Below, in pieces: positions 42,437 through 54,406 of a stretch of 64,000 bases of DNA. A model generated the notes under the pieces. That model saw nothing but the letters and a program-made list of their open reading frames with translations. It had not been told where the DNA came from and searched no databases. The DNA comes from Litsea cubeba (taxonomy: Eukaryota > Streptophyta > Magnoliopsida > Laurales > Lauraceae). Location of the stretch: contig CM022951.1 in the NCBI GenBank assembly GCA_012931725.1, forward strand, positions 31,962,605 to 32,026,604. Reading direction: 5' to 3'. The stretch's first letter is position 1. Every line of letters starts with the position of its first letter. A program made the translations under genes and the position numbers.

Positions 42437-44489
42437 TGTTGGGATTGGTGTATGCCCTAAAGCCCACTAGCCGCACTCTCATCTTTTGTTACTGGATATT
42501 TTCTGGTTATATAATGGAAAGACTATTTTATGCTTAAACATGTATATATGTATGGTTGTGTAAGGCCCATTGTTTCTAGTAAATGAATTAGGTGTGTAGT
42601 GTCTACACACAGATAGGTCTAATTCATGGACAACTGGAAACATCATATTTGTTCATAACTGAAAGATGGAGCTGGGCACTTCATCTTGGTAGAAGTTATA
42701 ATGAGATACTCTCCTATATAGGGTGACATACCTAAGTCACGGGAGGGCTTTCCCGGATCTATCTCATTAGTGCATGTGTCATGCATTGAACAGGACCGTT
42801 GTAGGTGTGATCTCTAAAATAGTACTATCACAGAAAAGAGATCAAGTCACCTCATGCTACTAAGTAACCGGTGCTCTTAATCTTGAGCATTTGTGGATGA
42901 ACTGACGAAGTCAAGTTCTTGTGCTTTAATTCACTATGGGTGAGATTCTATTCATGGGTCAACAGCTCTGTGTTTTAGGTACTCGGACTTGATCAGTTGG
43001 GACGTGCAGATGCAATATAGAATCCATGCCATCTGATGATGGAATAATCGTCCCCTTAGAATTATCCGATTAATCATCAAAATCTAAGATCTTAGTATAT
43101 GGATGTTCCATATGGATATTGAACTTGTGGGTCGCTCCCTGGATCAAGAGAATGATATTCGAATGATGATTATGTTTAAGGATATGAAGTTCTAAGGTTT
43201 AGATGTAATCGGGAAGGTTGATAGTACATGTGATAACCTGACTCGATTATGGATGTTACATAGAGGGGCATTCGGGTCATTACACTTAGTAGGTCGAAGA
43301 CAACCGTCATCTTATGACGAGCTTATTATATTATATATTTGTCCTTGGAGTTCAACCATAACTCTTTAGTGGAATGAGTTAAGGTTAAAATGGTCTTTAT
43401 GTTGCTATGGGTTTAGCATGGACATTTTGGTCATTTTGGGAGCCAATGGCAAATATGTCTTTTGGTCCCTTCTCTAGTCACTTACCAAGATTGGCATGGT
43501 TTCCTAAGATGTTTAGATAACATAAGGATGAATTATTTTAGTGGAAAAATAATTTTGAGTTTAAATTCAAATAGGCCTTTGATGGCATACGTGAATTTAA
43601 CTCTAGATAAATTATATGTGGGCCATGGTGTGCATTGATATGTGGGATGTCCATAATAGGATTTCCATGGGTAAGGTTTCCAACTTTGAGTAGGACTCTA
43701 CTTGGAAAGTTGGACTCCTCTTTGGATTAGTATTCCTATGAGTTAGTTTCCTTTTTGGATTAGGAACTTAAAATTAGTAAGTGTTCTACAACTAGTATTA
43801 CTAATTGTATGGAAAGTTCCTTTTGGTTTCCTTTTCTAATTAGAGTGTTTCTTAAAGGAAATAAGTCTTTCCTTTTTGGACATAAATTAGAATAAGGAGA
43901 GATAACTAAATAGGAAAGGCTTCCCATAGTTTCTATAAAAGGAGATCCATCCCCCTTTGGACGTCCATAACAAGAAAGCAAGAAGAGTGCCACACATCCA
44001 ACACTTTGTGAAACAATTTGTGAGCACAAGGAGAGCCCCACACGTCCAGCCTTGGAAAGGTTCTCTTCTTGAGAGAAGAAAGCTTAAGGTCTGAGATTTT
44101 CCCTTGGAGAAATAGTTCTTAATTCCTAGATTAAGATCCCACCATCTTAGCCAATCAGATTTGGAAGTGAGATAGAGGAGAAGATCAAAGGCAATACTAG
44201 TGCAGAAAATTCCAGCAACTTGTTTGCAAATTGCAAGTCTGAGTTCGGGCCTTTGGATCTATTTTTTCAGAGGTTTGAAGTCTACAAATCTTTGAGGTAT
44301 GAGTCTTCTTCATTCTCCTTTAATTATACACTTGTTGGTCATGATTTAATGGAGTTTCTATGCGATTCTTTATGGCTGATTTCCGCTGCATAGTGCAGAA
44401 ATCAGATTTTTTAAAATCTGTCATGCTTTGCATCAGCCATAGTAGTCTCTTTATGAGAAGTTTCAGATCTGAATCGCAATTTCTTTCAG
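42437..44489 (+). repeat. 5' LTR of copia B2
   Basis: TGTTGGGATTGG to aatttctttcag, with a TATA box (tataaaa, 43934-43940). The LTR end is set by the target duplication and by the PBS starting at the next base; it is CAG rather than the usual CA. Confidence 0.92.
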
Positions 44490-44502
44490 TGGTATCAGAG
44501 CC
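44490..44502 (+). promoter_or_regulatory. Primer-binding site of copia B2
   Basis: TGGTATCAGAGCC, complementary to the 3' end of initiator-Met tRNA, directly after the LTR. Confidence 0.93.
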
Positions 44503-46203
44503 ACTCCATGTGAAATCATGATCCCATGTTGTGTGTAATTAATCCTAGATTGATTATGGGTATGGTGGCACCCTATTAAAGTTATGTTGTGATGCATGTT
44601 GTGTGCAAGTTTCATTAACATTGCTGGAATTTATTTTCCAGATTTGTTTAATGATGCACATAGTGAGTTTGCATGCACTAACCTCTTTGTTTGCAGCCAT
44701 AATTAGCATCCTTGATGGTTCGCATGTATGTTGTGTGGATTTGGATGTTTTTTAATTAGTTGGAAAGTGTACGATTGCGCGGTTAGCAATCATAGGAAGT
44801 TGTAAAGTTTCCTTAATTTATTCCAACTAGTCTTGATGTAAGCTTTCTTGAAAAGCATAGGAATCTCCAATGTAATTTTGGTTTTGTTTTTCATGGGTTT
44901 GCTTGTATAAATCAATTTATGGAAACGAGCAAGAAAAGGAAAGTTTCAAGACAAGAAGGTTGCAAGAAATTGGAGTCCTTGGAGATGAAGGAGTCAAGAC
45001 TTCTAGATGCATGAGGAGTCCTAATTCGATTAGGATTTGAAATCCTAAGAGCAAGGAGCCATCAAGGATTGCATACTTTTATTTGCTTTTATATATGGAA
45101 TGCATGGATGAATGCTTTATATAATTGCTATAATTGTCACCTAGAAACATGGCCACCCTTAGGCTCTAAAATTGGCATCTTTATTGTATTAGATTGTTTT
45201 TAGTTTGGCAAATTGTTTTAAACGGAACTTAGACCAGCACCTTCTATTTGTCTAAGGTTTAAAATTGGATAGGGTTTGGTTTATCTTGGTACCCTTGGTT
45301 TCCAAAGGAGGCTAAACTAAAATCTAATTAGATGCTACCTATGGGTTTTCATAACCCAAGATAGGTTTTTGGTTCTTTGAAGGGATTTTTTCACAAATGT
45401 TTTAATGCAAAGGTTATTTACTTTCAAGATGACTTGAGTCATTAAGTCATGAATTTAATTAACCAAGTTTGCTAGATTTAAAAAGAGCTTTTGAGAAAAC
45501 GAAGTAAAGATCAATGGAAAGTTTATAAACCCTAGTGATAAATTATCAAGTGGGAGAGGGGTTTAGGAAAAACCCCACGACCTTCCATTCTCGGTTCATA
45601 TTAATCTCATTAGAAGTGTTAGTGGGAGCGGCCATCCCTTCGGTGGAGTTCTTTACTAAAGATCACTTCGATGGGTTAGTGGGTGAATTAAAGTGAATGT
45701 TCGTAATGAGGTGTTAGTAGGAGCGGCCATCCCTTCGGTGGAGTTCTTTACTAAAGATCACTTCTATAGAATGTCGATGAAGTCTTGGTGGGAGCGACCA
45801 TCCCTTCGGTGGAGTTCTTTACCAAAGCTCACTTCTAGATTAGGACATTCTGGGAATTTTCATAAGAGATGGTAACACACTTGACATAAGGCGGTAATAA
45901 CCTCTCCTACCAGTTAAAGTTATTTGTCTTATGAGGTCAAACCAATCAGTGATTGGACTACCACTGGATGCGTATCCAGATAGTGATAATCCAAATAAGT
46001 CTGCCTTAATTCAACGTGACTGTAGGCTCGGCCATCCCTTCGGTGGAGGGTCTATGAGGAGGTTGAAACACTGATACATTATGATTGGGGTTGAATAATG
46101 TAAAAAGTTTAGTGCTTTGTTTTTCCTTTTGTAACAAGCACCATATGCATATTACATATATACTGCATGTCTAATTATAAATCGTTTTATATCCAGAGAG
46201 AGA
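44503..46203 (+). repeat. Long leader of copia B2 with a ~50-bp repeat
   Basis: About 1.7 kb separates the PBS from gag, long for a copia element, and has no gene. A unit built on gggagcggccatcccttcgg and tggagttctttactaaagat occurs near 45625, 45718 and 45788, with a fourth partial copy near 46028. The remaining leader is AT-rich and unique. Confidence 0.8.
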
Positions 46204-47890
46204 TGGGTAAAGACTCTTTTAGTCCGTTGATGTGCATTCTTCGTGAGAATAAACTGACTGGCCCTAACTACGTAGATTGGAAAAGAAATCTTGACATAGT
46301 ACTCACAGCTGAGGAGTACAAGTATGTCTTGCTGGAAAACTGTCCCGAAATTGATGCTAATTCTACTGATGACCAGCGAGAGGCTGAGAAGAAATGGAAG
46401 AAAGCGAATAGCATGGCTAAATGCTACATGCTCGCTTCCATGTCCAACGTGTTGCAAACACAGCACGAGCAAATGGACACAGCCTATGAAATCATGATGT
46501 CCTTGTCTGAGATGTTCGCAGACAAGAGCAGGCCAGCTAGGCAAGCTGCTATGAGGACCATCATGAATGCTAGGATGGCTGAGGGAACACCTGTCAGAGA
46601 GCATATGCTCAAGCTGATAGATTGTTTCAATGAAGCTGAGATTCTAGGGGCTGAGATTGATGCAGGGAGTCAGACTGACATGATTCTCGAGACTCTGCCG
46701 GACTCTTTCAATCAGTTCAAGCTCAATTTCAATATGAGCAAGATGGACATGACTCTACCTGAGTTAATGAAAGAACTCCAGGCGGCAGAGGCTATCATGA
46801 AGCCCAAAGCCCAAGCTCATTTTTTCCAGTCTTCCTCTAAACTGAACCCGAAAGGGAAGAAGTCCAAGAAGAAGCAGAATAAGGGAAAAGGGCAGAAAAA
46901 GAACAATGCTGGTAATAAGAAGGACAAGGGTACAGATGGAAAGCCCAAAGGGAAATGCTTCAAGTGTGGCCTAAAAGGTCATTGGAAGAAAGATTGTCCC
47001 AAGTTCCTGGCCTCAGTTAAGAAAGGTACATCTTTTTCATACTACATTGAAACTTGTCTAGTGGTTGATTCTACTGACTCATGGATAGTAGACTCAGGAG
47101 CCACTAATCATATCTGCAATTCATTGCAGGGGTTTCAGATAATGCAGAGAATTGAGAAAGGAGAGTTTGCCTTTAGAGTCGGAACTGGAGCTAAAGTTTG
47201 GGCAGTTGCAGTAGGAGTTGTTACCTTACATTTTCCATGTAATAGGATATTAGTTTTAAATAATGTTTTCTATGTTCCGGACATGAGGAAGAATTTAATT
47301 TCAGTTTCCAGATTAATTGAATTTAATTATTCAGTTTCTTTCCATTCTGGTATTGATATCAGTAGAGATGGAAATATTATATGTTCCGGTAGAATACATG
47401 ACAACTTATTTTATATATATCCTGTTGCTCCTACACTGCATAATGTACAACAAGAAAGCTCAACTTCCCTTAAGAGGAAGGTATCTTCAATCAATGACAC
47501 ATATCTTTGGCACTTACGTTTGGGTCACATTAACCCAAAACGGATTCAGAGGTTGGTAGAAGATGGGCCCTTGAGCTCGTTAGATTTCGAACCTTTTCCT
47601 CAGTGCGAATCTTGTCTCAAGGGAAAGATGACCAAACGGTCATTCTCTGGAAAGGGACTAAGGTCAAAGGAGTTGTTAGAATTGATTCACACTGATGTGT
47701 GTGGTCCTATGAACAAACCGGCTCGAGGAGGGTATGAGTATTACATCACCTTCACCGATGATTACTCTAGATATGGATATGTATACCTAATGCGACGCAA
47801 GTCTGAGGCGTTTGATAAGTTCAAACAATTCAAGGCTGAGGCGGAGCTACAACTAGGAAAACATATCAAAGCCCTTCGATCTGATCGAGG
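46204..47890 (+). pseudogene. Copia B2 gag, protease and start of integrase
   Basis: I chose ATG 46204 (MGKDSFSPLMCIL); the frame is open from 46167. It contains the gag core (LTGPNYVDWKRNLDIVL, QTDMILETLPDSFNQF), a Lys-rich linker, one zinc knuckle (CFKCGLKGHWKKDC, about 46955-46997), and protease DSTDSWIVDSGATNHIC. The gag-pre-integrase segment (LWHLRLGHINPKRIQ ... CESCLKGK) and integrase ELIHTDVCGPMN and FTDDYSRYGYVYL follow. At 47888-47893 one extra G (gagggtggc against gaggtggc in B1) shifts the frame just inside the RSDRGGE segment with the second catalytic Asp. Confidence 0.88.
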
Positions 47891-48655
47891 GTGGCGAGTA
47901 CCTCCTGGGTGAGTTCAAGGAGTACCTCACACAACATGGGATTGTGTCTCAGTTGTCTGCACTGGGTACACCCCAGCAAAATGGTGTAGCGGAGAGAAGA
48001 AACCGTACCCTTCTTGATATGGTAAGGTCCATGATGAGTCATGCAACCCTGCCTATATCTTTTTGGGGATATGCCTTAGAAGCAGCAGCATACATTTTAA
48101 ATCTGGTACCATCTAAGTCAGTACCTAGGACACCACAAGAAATGTGGACAAGTCGAAAACCTAGTTTGAGACATATTCATATTTGGGGTTGTCCAGCCTA
48201 TGTACTAAATGATAAAGCTACCAAGCTGAAACCCAGATCAGAAATGTGCTACTTCATTGGGTATCCTAAGGGAACGAGAGGTGGTATCTTTTATCATTCA
48301 AAGGAGTAAAAAGTGCTCATCAGCACTCATGCTAGATACTTGGAGGATGATTGTATGATGCACCAAGAGCTTAGTTGTAAAGAAACCCTTGAGGAGATTC
48401 TTCCGGGATCTCCTATAACATCTGTACCATGTCCTGAAATAGTAGATGGACCGGATATTCCTTTAAACACTCCGGAGCCTCGTCGTAGTGGGAGAATTCC
48501 TAGACAACCAGATAGATATCTAGGAGTGTCTTTAAAGACAGAATCTGTGGATATGGTTGAGGATCCTACTAGTTACGATGAAGCAGTAACGGATATAGAT
48601 GCTGACATGTGGCAGCAAGCGATGAAATCTGAATTGCATTCTATGTATCTATATA
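47891..48655 (+). pseudogene. Copia B2 integrase C-terminal part and RT stub
   Basis: After the frameshift the protein continues (GTPQQNGVAERRNRTLLDM with the catalytic Glu, FWGYALEAAAYILNL, IWGCPAYVLNDKATK). TAA at 48307-48309 replaces CAA as judged by B1. The frame goes on to ADMWQQAMKSELHSMY and is then joined abruptly to a later part of the RT, marking a deletion at about 48645-48655. Confidence 0.85.
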
Positions 48656-49850
48656 ATGCAACCAGAGGGCTTCATTGCTAGTGGCCAAGATAACATGGTT
48701 TGTAAACTTAAGAAGTCCATTTATGGACTTAAGCAAGCATCTAGAGCATGGAACATCAAGTTTAATCGGGCAGTCAAATCCTTTGGCTTTGATCAAAACA
48801 TTGATGAACCATGTGTGTATAAGGAAGGAAATGGGAAAGCAGTTGCATTTTTGGTCCTATATGTAGATGACATATTGCTCATTGGAAATGATATAGGTGC
48901 ATTGTCATCCACAAAGGTTTGGTTATCATCTCAATTTCAGATGAAGGATTTGGGTGAGGCAAGCTACATCTTAAGGGATCAAGCTCCTGCGAGATCGCAA
49001 GAATAAGATGTTAGCCTTATCCCAATCTTTGTATATTGAGAAGATATTGGTCAAGTTTAACACGCATGACTCCAAGAAGGGCATGCTACCTTCTAGACAT
49101 GGAGTACCACTATCTCGAGATCAATGTCCAAAGACACCTGATGAGATAGAGAACATGAAGAGAGTTCCATATGCATCCGCTGTTGGAAGTCTCATGTATG
49201 CGATGTTATGTACTAGACCAGATATTTGCTTTGCCGTCGGCATGGTTAGCAGATATCAGTCAAACCCTGGACCTATGCATTGAACAGTTGTAAAGCATAT
49301 ATTCAAGTATCTTCGGAGAACGAAAGATTATATGTTAACTTTCCGGGCAGATGATTTAACGCCTTTGGTGTATACAGACTCAGATTTCCAATCAGATACG
49401 CATATCAGAATGTCAACCTCAGGATATGTTTTTACTCTATCGGGAGGGCTATTTCATGGAGGAGTGTCAAGCAATCATGTATTGCTGATTCTACCATGGA
49501 AGCAGAGTATGTGGCGGCAGCGGAAGCTGTAAAGGAAACAGTATGGCTCAGAGAAATTCCTAATGGAATTGGGAGTTGTTTCTGCAGTAGAAAACCCGAT
49601 TGTCATGTACTACGACAACTCTGGTGCCATAGCACAGTGCAGAGAGCCCCGGAATCACAAGAAAGGCAAGCTCATTCAGAGAAAGTACCACTTGACCCGG
49701 GAATTCATTCAGGATGGAGAGATAGTGGTGGAGCATATTGCCTCAGCAAATAACTTAGCTGACCCATTCACTAAGACTCTTACAAAGAAAGTCTTCACTT
49801 CTCATGTTGAGTCTATGGGTGTTAGGTTAGGAAGCAGTGATCTTTAGTGC
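48640..49850 (+). pseudogene. Copia B2 RT remainder and RNase H
   Basis: It resumes at MQPEGFIASGQDNMVCKLKK, so about 105 RT residues are absent by comparison with B1, including the segment with the first catalytic Asp (WQMDVKTTFLNG in B1). The YVDD box (LYVDDILLIGND) is kept. A frameshift at about 48973, TGA at 49281-49283 (TGG in B1), and frameshifts near 49450-49470 and 49560 break the rest. The RNase H segments STMEAEYVAAAEA, YYDNSGAIA and HIASANNLADPFTK are still readable, ending with TAG at 49845-49847. Confidence 0.85.
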
Positions 49851-49861
49851 AAGTGGGAGTT
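49851..49861 (+). promoter_or_regulatory. Polypurine tract of copia B2
   Basis: aagtgggagtt immediately before the 3' LTR at 49862. Confidence 0.85.
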
Positions 49862-51914
49862 TGTTGGGATTGGTGTATGCCCTAAAGCCCACTAGCCGCA
49901 CTCTCATCTTTTGTTACTGGATATTTTCTGGTTATATAATGGAAAGACTATTTTATGCTTAAACATGTATATATGTATGGTTGTGTAAGGCCCATTGTTT
50001 CTAGTAAATGAATTAGGTGTGTAGTGTCTACACACAGATAGGTCTAATTCATGGACAACTGGAAACATCATATTTGTTCATAACTGAAAGATGGAGCTGG
50101 GCACTTCATCTTGGTAGAAGTTATAATGAGATACTCTCCTATATAGGGTGACATACCTAAGTCACGGGAGGGCTTTCCCGGATCTATCTCATTAGTGCAT
50201 GTGTCATGCATTGAACAGGACCGTTGTAGGTGTGATCTCTAAAATAGTACTATCACAGAAAAGAGATCAAGTCACCTCATGCTACTAAGTAACCGGTGCT
50301 CTTAATCTTGAGCATTTGTGGATGAACTGACGAAGTCAAGTTCTTGTGCTTTAATTCACTATGGGTGAGATTCTATTCATGGGTCAACAGCTCTGTGTTT
50401 TAGGTACTCGGACTTGATCAGTTGGGACGTGCAGATGCAATATAGAATCCATGCCATCTGATGATGGAATAATCGTCCCCTTAGAATTATCCGATTAATC
50501 ATCAAAATCTAAGATCTTAGTATATGGATGTTCCATATGGATATTGAACCTGTGGGTCGCTCCCTGGATCAAGAGAATGATATTCGAATGATGATTATGT
50601 TTAAGGATATGAAGTTCTAAGGTTTAGATGTAATCGGGAAGGTTGATAGTACATGTGATAACCTGACTCGATTATGGATGTTACATAGAGGGGCATTCAG
50701 GTCATTACACTTAGTAGGTCGAAGACAACCGTCATCTTATGACGAGCTTATTATATTATATATTTGTCCTTGGAGTTCAACCATAACTCTTTAGTGGAAT
50801 GAGTTAAGGTTAAAATGGTCTTTATGTTGCTATGGGTTTAGCATGGACATTTTGGTCATTTTGGGAGCCAATGGCAAATATGTCTTTTGGTCCCTTCTCT
50901 AGTCACTTACCAAGATTGGCATGGTTTCCTAAGATGTTTAGATAACATAAGGATGAGTTATTTTAGTGGAAAAATAATTTTGAGTTTAAATTCAAATAGG
51001 CCTTTGATGGCATACGTGAATTTAACTCTAGATAAATTATATGTGGGCCATGGTGTGCATTGATATGTGGGATGTCCATAATAGGATTTCCATGGGTAAG
51101 GTTTCCAACTTTGAGTAGGACTCTACTTGAAAAGTTGGACTCCTCTTTGGATTAGTATTCCTATGAGTTAGTTTCCTTTTTGGATTAGGAACTTAAAATT
51201 AGTAAGTGTTCTACAACTAGTATTACTAATTGTATGGAAAGTTCCTTTTGGTTTCCTTTTCTAATTAGAGTGTTTCTTAAAGGAAATAAGTCTTTCCTTT
51301 TTGGACATAAATTAGAATAAGGAGAGATAACTAAATAGGAAAGGCTTCCCATAGTTTCTATAAAAGGAGATCCATCCCCCTTTGGACGTCCATAACAAGA
51401 AAGCAAGAAGAGTGCCACACATCTAACACTTTGTGAAACAATTTGTGAGCACAAGGAGAGCCCCACACGTCCAGCCTTGGAAAGGTTCTCTTCTTGAGAG
51501 AAGAAAGCTTAAGGTCTGAGATTTTCCCTTGGAGAAATAGTTCTTAATTCCTAGATTAAGATCCCACCATCTTAGCCAATCAGATTTGGAAGTGAGATAG
51601 AGGAGAAGATCAAAGGCAATACTAGTGCAGAAAATTCCAGCAACTTGTTTGCAAATTGCAAGTCTGAGTTCGGGCCTTTGGATCTATTTTTTCAGAGGTT
51701 TGAAGTCTACAAATCTTTGAGGTATGAGTCTTCTTCATTCTCCTTTAATTATACACTTGTTGGTCATGATTTAATGGAGTTTCTATGCGATTCTTTATGG
51801 CTGATTTCCGCTGCATAGTGCAGAAATCAGATTTTTTAAAATCTGTCATGCTTTGCATCAGCCATAGTAGTCTCTTTATGAGAAGTTTCAGATCTGAATC
51901 GCAATTTCCTTCAG
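49862..51914 (+). repeat. 3' LTR of copia B2
   Basis: 2053 bp, the same length as the 5' LTR, with about six substitutions by eye (for example near 50549, 50699, 50957, 51130, 51424 and 51909). Confidence 0.93.
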
Positions 51915-51919
51915 TCAAC

Positions 51920-52041
51920 ACCAACCTATTAACATCATGCTTGTGACATTGTGTTGACAATAATTCCAACTCAAAATGATACTTGAGATACTAAATTCTT
52001 CAATTCTTCAAAAGACTCTCAAGTCATCTCAAATTCCAACA
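51920..52041 (-). repeat. 5' LTR of copia A1, outer 122 bp
   Basis: Continuation of the A1 LTR after B2, ending ctcaaattccaaca. Together with 41389-42436 it gives 1170 bp. Confidence 0.92.
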
Positions 52042-52046
52042 TCCTC
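52042..52046. repeat. TSD (tcctc) right of copia A1
   Basis: Matches 33298-33302. Confidence 0.9.
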
Positions 52047-53203
52047 CATGATATAGCCCCTCCTGACAGAGTAAAGACGTATCCTGAAGTAGACTTTCTG
52101 GCATCTCTATCAGATTAGAAATCAGAATCTGTATACCCCAAAGGTGTTAGATCATCTGCTCGATAGGTTAGCATATAATCTTTCGTTCTCCATAGATACT
52201 TGAATATATGCTTAACAGCTGTCCAATGCATAGGTCCGGGGTTTGACTGATATCTGCTAACCATGCCAACGGCAAAGCAAATATCGGTTCTAGTACATAA
52301 CATTGCATACATGAGGCTTCCAACAGCAGATGCATATGGAACTCTCCTCATGTTCTCTATCTCTTCAGGTGTCTTTGGACATTGATCTCGAGACAGTGGC
52401 ACTCCATGTCTAGAAGGTACCAAGCCCTTCTTGGAGTCATGCATGTTAAACTTGACCAATATCTTCTCAATATATGAAGATTGGGATAAGGCTAACATCT
52501 TATTCTTGCGATATCACAAAAGCTTGATCCCTAAGATATAGCTGGCCTCACCCAAATCCTTCATTTGAAATTGAGAGGATAACCAAACCTTTGTGGATGA
52601 CAATATACCTACATCATTTCCAATGAGTAATATGTCATCTACATACAGAACAAAAAATGCAACTGCTTTTCCACTTCCTTTCTTATTCACACATGGTTCA
52701 TCAATGTTTTGATCAAAGCCAAAAGATTTGACTGCCTGATTAAACTTGATGTTCCGTGCTTTAGATGCTTGCTTAAGTCCATAAATGGACTTCTTAAGTT
52801 TACAAACCATGTTATCTTGGCCACTAGCAATGAAGCCCTCTGGTTGCATCATATAGATGCATTCGTCAAGACTTCCATTAAGAAAAGTTGTCTTGACATC
52901 CATCTGCCATATCATGTAGTCATAATGACATGCGATGGCCAAGAGAATCCTTATGGACTTAAGCATAGCCACTGGTGAAAAGGTTTCCTCATAATCGATA
53001 CCCTCTTTCTGAGTATATCCTTTCGCCACCAGTCTTGCTTTGAAGGTTTCCACCTTCCCATCCACTCCTCTCTTCCTCTTGTAGATCCACTTGCACCCTA
53101 TGGGTTTAATCCCTTCAGGTGCATTCACAAGTTCCCAGACTTGATTGGAATACAAAGAATCCAATTCAGATTTCATCGCTTACTACCACATGTCAGCATC
53201 TAT
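52047..53203 (-). pseudogene. Copia B1 reverse transcriptase and RNase H N-terminal part
   Basis: Sense from 53203: the RT with YSNQVWELVNAPEGIKPIGC, MIWQMDVKTTFLNGSLDEC (catalytic Asp), KLKKSIYGLKQASKARNIKF and LYVDDILLIGNDVG. After TGA at 52514-52516 (the B2 copy reads an Arg-like codon here) the frame continues with the connection MLALSQSSYIEKILVKF and the first RNase H Asp segment YTDSDF to TAA at 52115-52117. Paired TAG TAA at 53177-53182 replace CAG CAA of B2. The insertion of A2 lies just upstream at 53204. Confidence 0.88.
53199..53203. repeat. TSD (tctat) left of copia A2
   Basis: Matches 60626-60630 right of A2. Confidence 0.92.
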
Positions 53204-54340
53204 TGTTGGAATTTGAGATGACTTGAAAGTCTTTTGAAGAATTTGAAGAATCAGTATCTCAAGTATTGATTTGAGTTGGAATTATTGTCAACATGTTGTC
53301 ACAAGCATGATGATAGTAGGCTAGTGTTGATAAAGCTGAAAAGAAAAATCAGAATTGAAACAGTCAGGAATTCAGAATTCCTGAAGCAGAGCACGCGGTC
53401 GACCGGGCAACTCATGCGGTCGACCGAGCAAAGAGAAACCTGCAGAAACAGATTTAGACTGCTCTCAGTTATTTTCGTGACACAGTGTGTCTTCGGTCGA
53501 CCGGGACCCCAGGATGTCGACCGAGCGCGATTATTGACTGATTCCAGACAGTGTATGATGTCGACCGAGCAAGCAAGGATGTCGACCGAGCACGGGAACC
53601 AGAGTTGCGCAGAATTAGAAGTTTTGCACGAAAATTCAGCACTCTTATCTAATTTGTTTGGGACTCTTTCTAAACGAATTGTAGCCTGTTTTAAATACAA
53701 TTAAGGGTTATCAAAACCTATAAAAAGGCATGTATGGGTCGTTCTAAAAATACACCAGAAGAGAGAAAGAATAGAGAAGAGTTTTAGAGAGTTCTTGAGA
53801 GAAAGAAGAAGCTGCTGGTGTGTGTTGCTGTGTGCTGATGTGGTGACGTTTTCTACAGCAATTGTGGACGAGATTATGCTCTAGAAGATGGTGATTCGTC
53901 CATGAGTTAAGTGTCTCTCTGTTTATGCTTTAATTTCAATTTGTAAGGGATTGAGAGAGAGAGAATTGTAGAGGGGAAGGGCTGTAGACAGAATTTATCT
54001 TCTATTCTGTTTTTACATCAAGTTGGTGCTTGATGTCTGGGGTTTGGTGATCCTATCTGTTGGTGCAGATAAATTGTAAAGGGAGTCGGTGCTTCCTAGA
54101 TAGTTGGTGCTATCTGAAACTAAGGGTTGGTGCTCTTTGTCGTGGGTGCGACTAAATAAGATTCAGATCTGTCCCGGATTGGTGTTCGGACAGTCTTTGA
54201 ACCGTGGACGTAGCCTTTCGGTGAACCACGTTAAATCTGGTGTCATTGTGTGGTTTGACTTGTTTTGTTGTTGAATTGGACCTGTTTTTAGAAATCACTG
54301 ATTCACCCCCCCCCCCTCTCAGTGATCGCGGTATCCAACA
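53204..54340 (+). repeat. 5' LTR of copia A2
   Basis: TGTTGGAATTTGAG to gtatccaaca. Six GTCGAC sites lie between 53396 and 53590, several inside the perfect palindrome cggtcgaccg. TATA box tataaaaa at 53719-53726. An 11-C run lies near the 3' end. Confidence 0.94.
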
Positions 54341-54342
54341 AT

Positions 54343-54354
54343 TGGTATCAGAGC
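54343..54354 (+). promoter_or_regulatory. Primer-binding site of copia A2
   Basis: TGGTATCAGAGC, two bases after the LTR end. Confidence 0.94.
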
Positions 54355-54406
54355 GAGGTTCCCTTGATCAGTTTAATACGCTAAGGGTGATCTCTTGTCA
54401 AATCAC

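Larger units (their letters stand above)
42437..51914 (+). mobile_element. Copia B2, young but RT-deleted element
   Basis: Complete element with two 2053-bp LTRs (42437-44489 and 49862-51914), PBS, long leader, gag-pol and PPT, inserted in the A1 5' LTR with the 5-bp duplication tcaac. By eye the two LTRs differ at only about six positions, so insertion was recent. The coding region nonetheless has four or so frameshifts, two stops and a deletion of about 320 nt in the RT, so it could not have encoded its own polymerase in this form. Confidence 0.92.
33303..52041 (-). mobile_element. Copia A1, minus strand, containing solo LTR C and copia B2
   Basis: Complete LTR-to-LTR element inserted in the RNase H of B1 (TSD tcctc). 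Sense order: 5' LTR (52041-41389, itself split by B2), PBS (41386-41375), gag-pol (41320-34775, split by solo LTR C), several polypurine tracts, 3' LTR (34474-33303). The two LTRs differ at about ten positions in ~1170 bp by eye. Long multi-knuckle gag with coiled coil, several PPT-like tracts and palindromes in the LTR recall the Sirevirus group; that lineage call is tentative. Confidence 0.9.
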
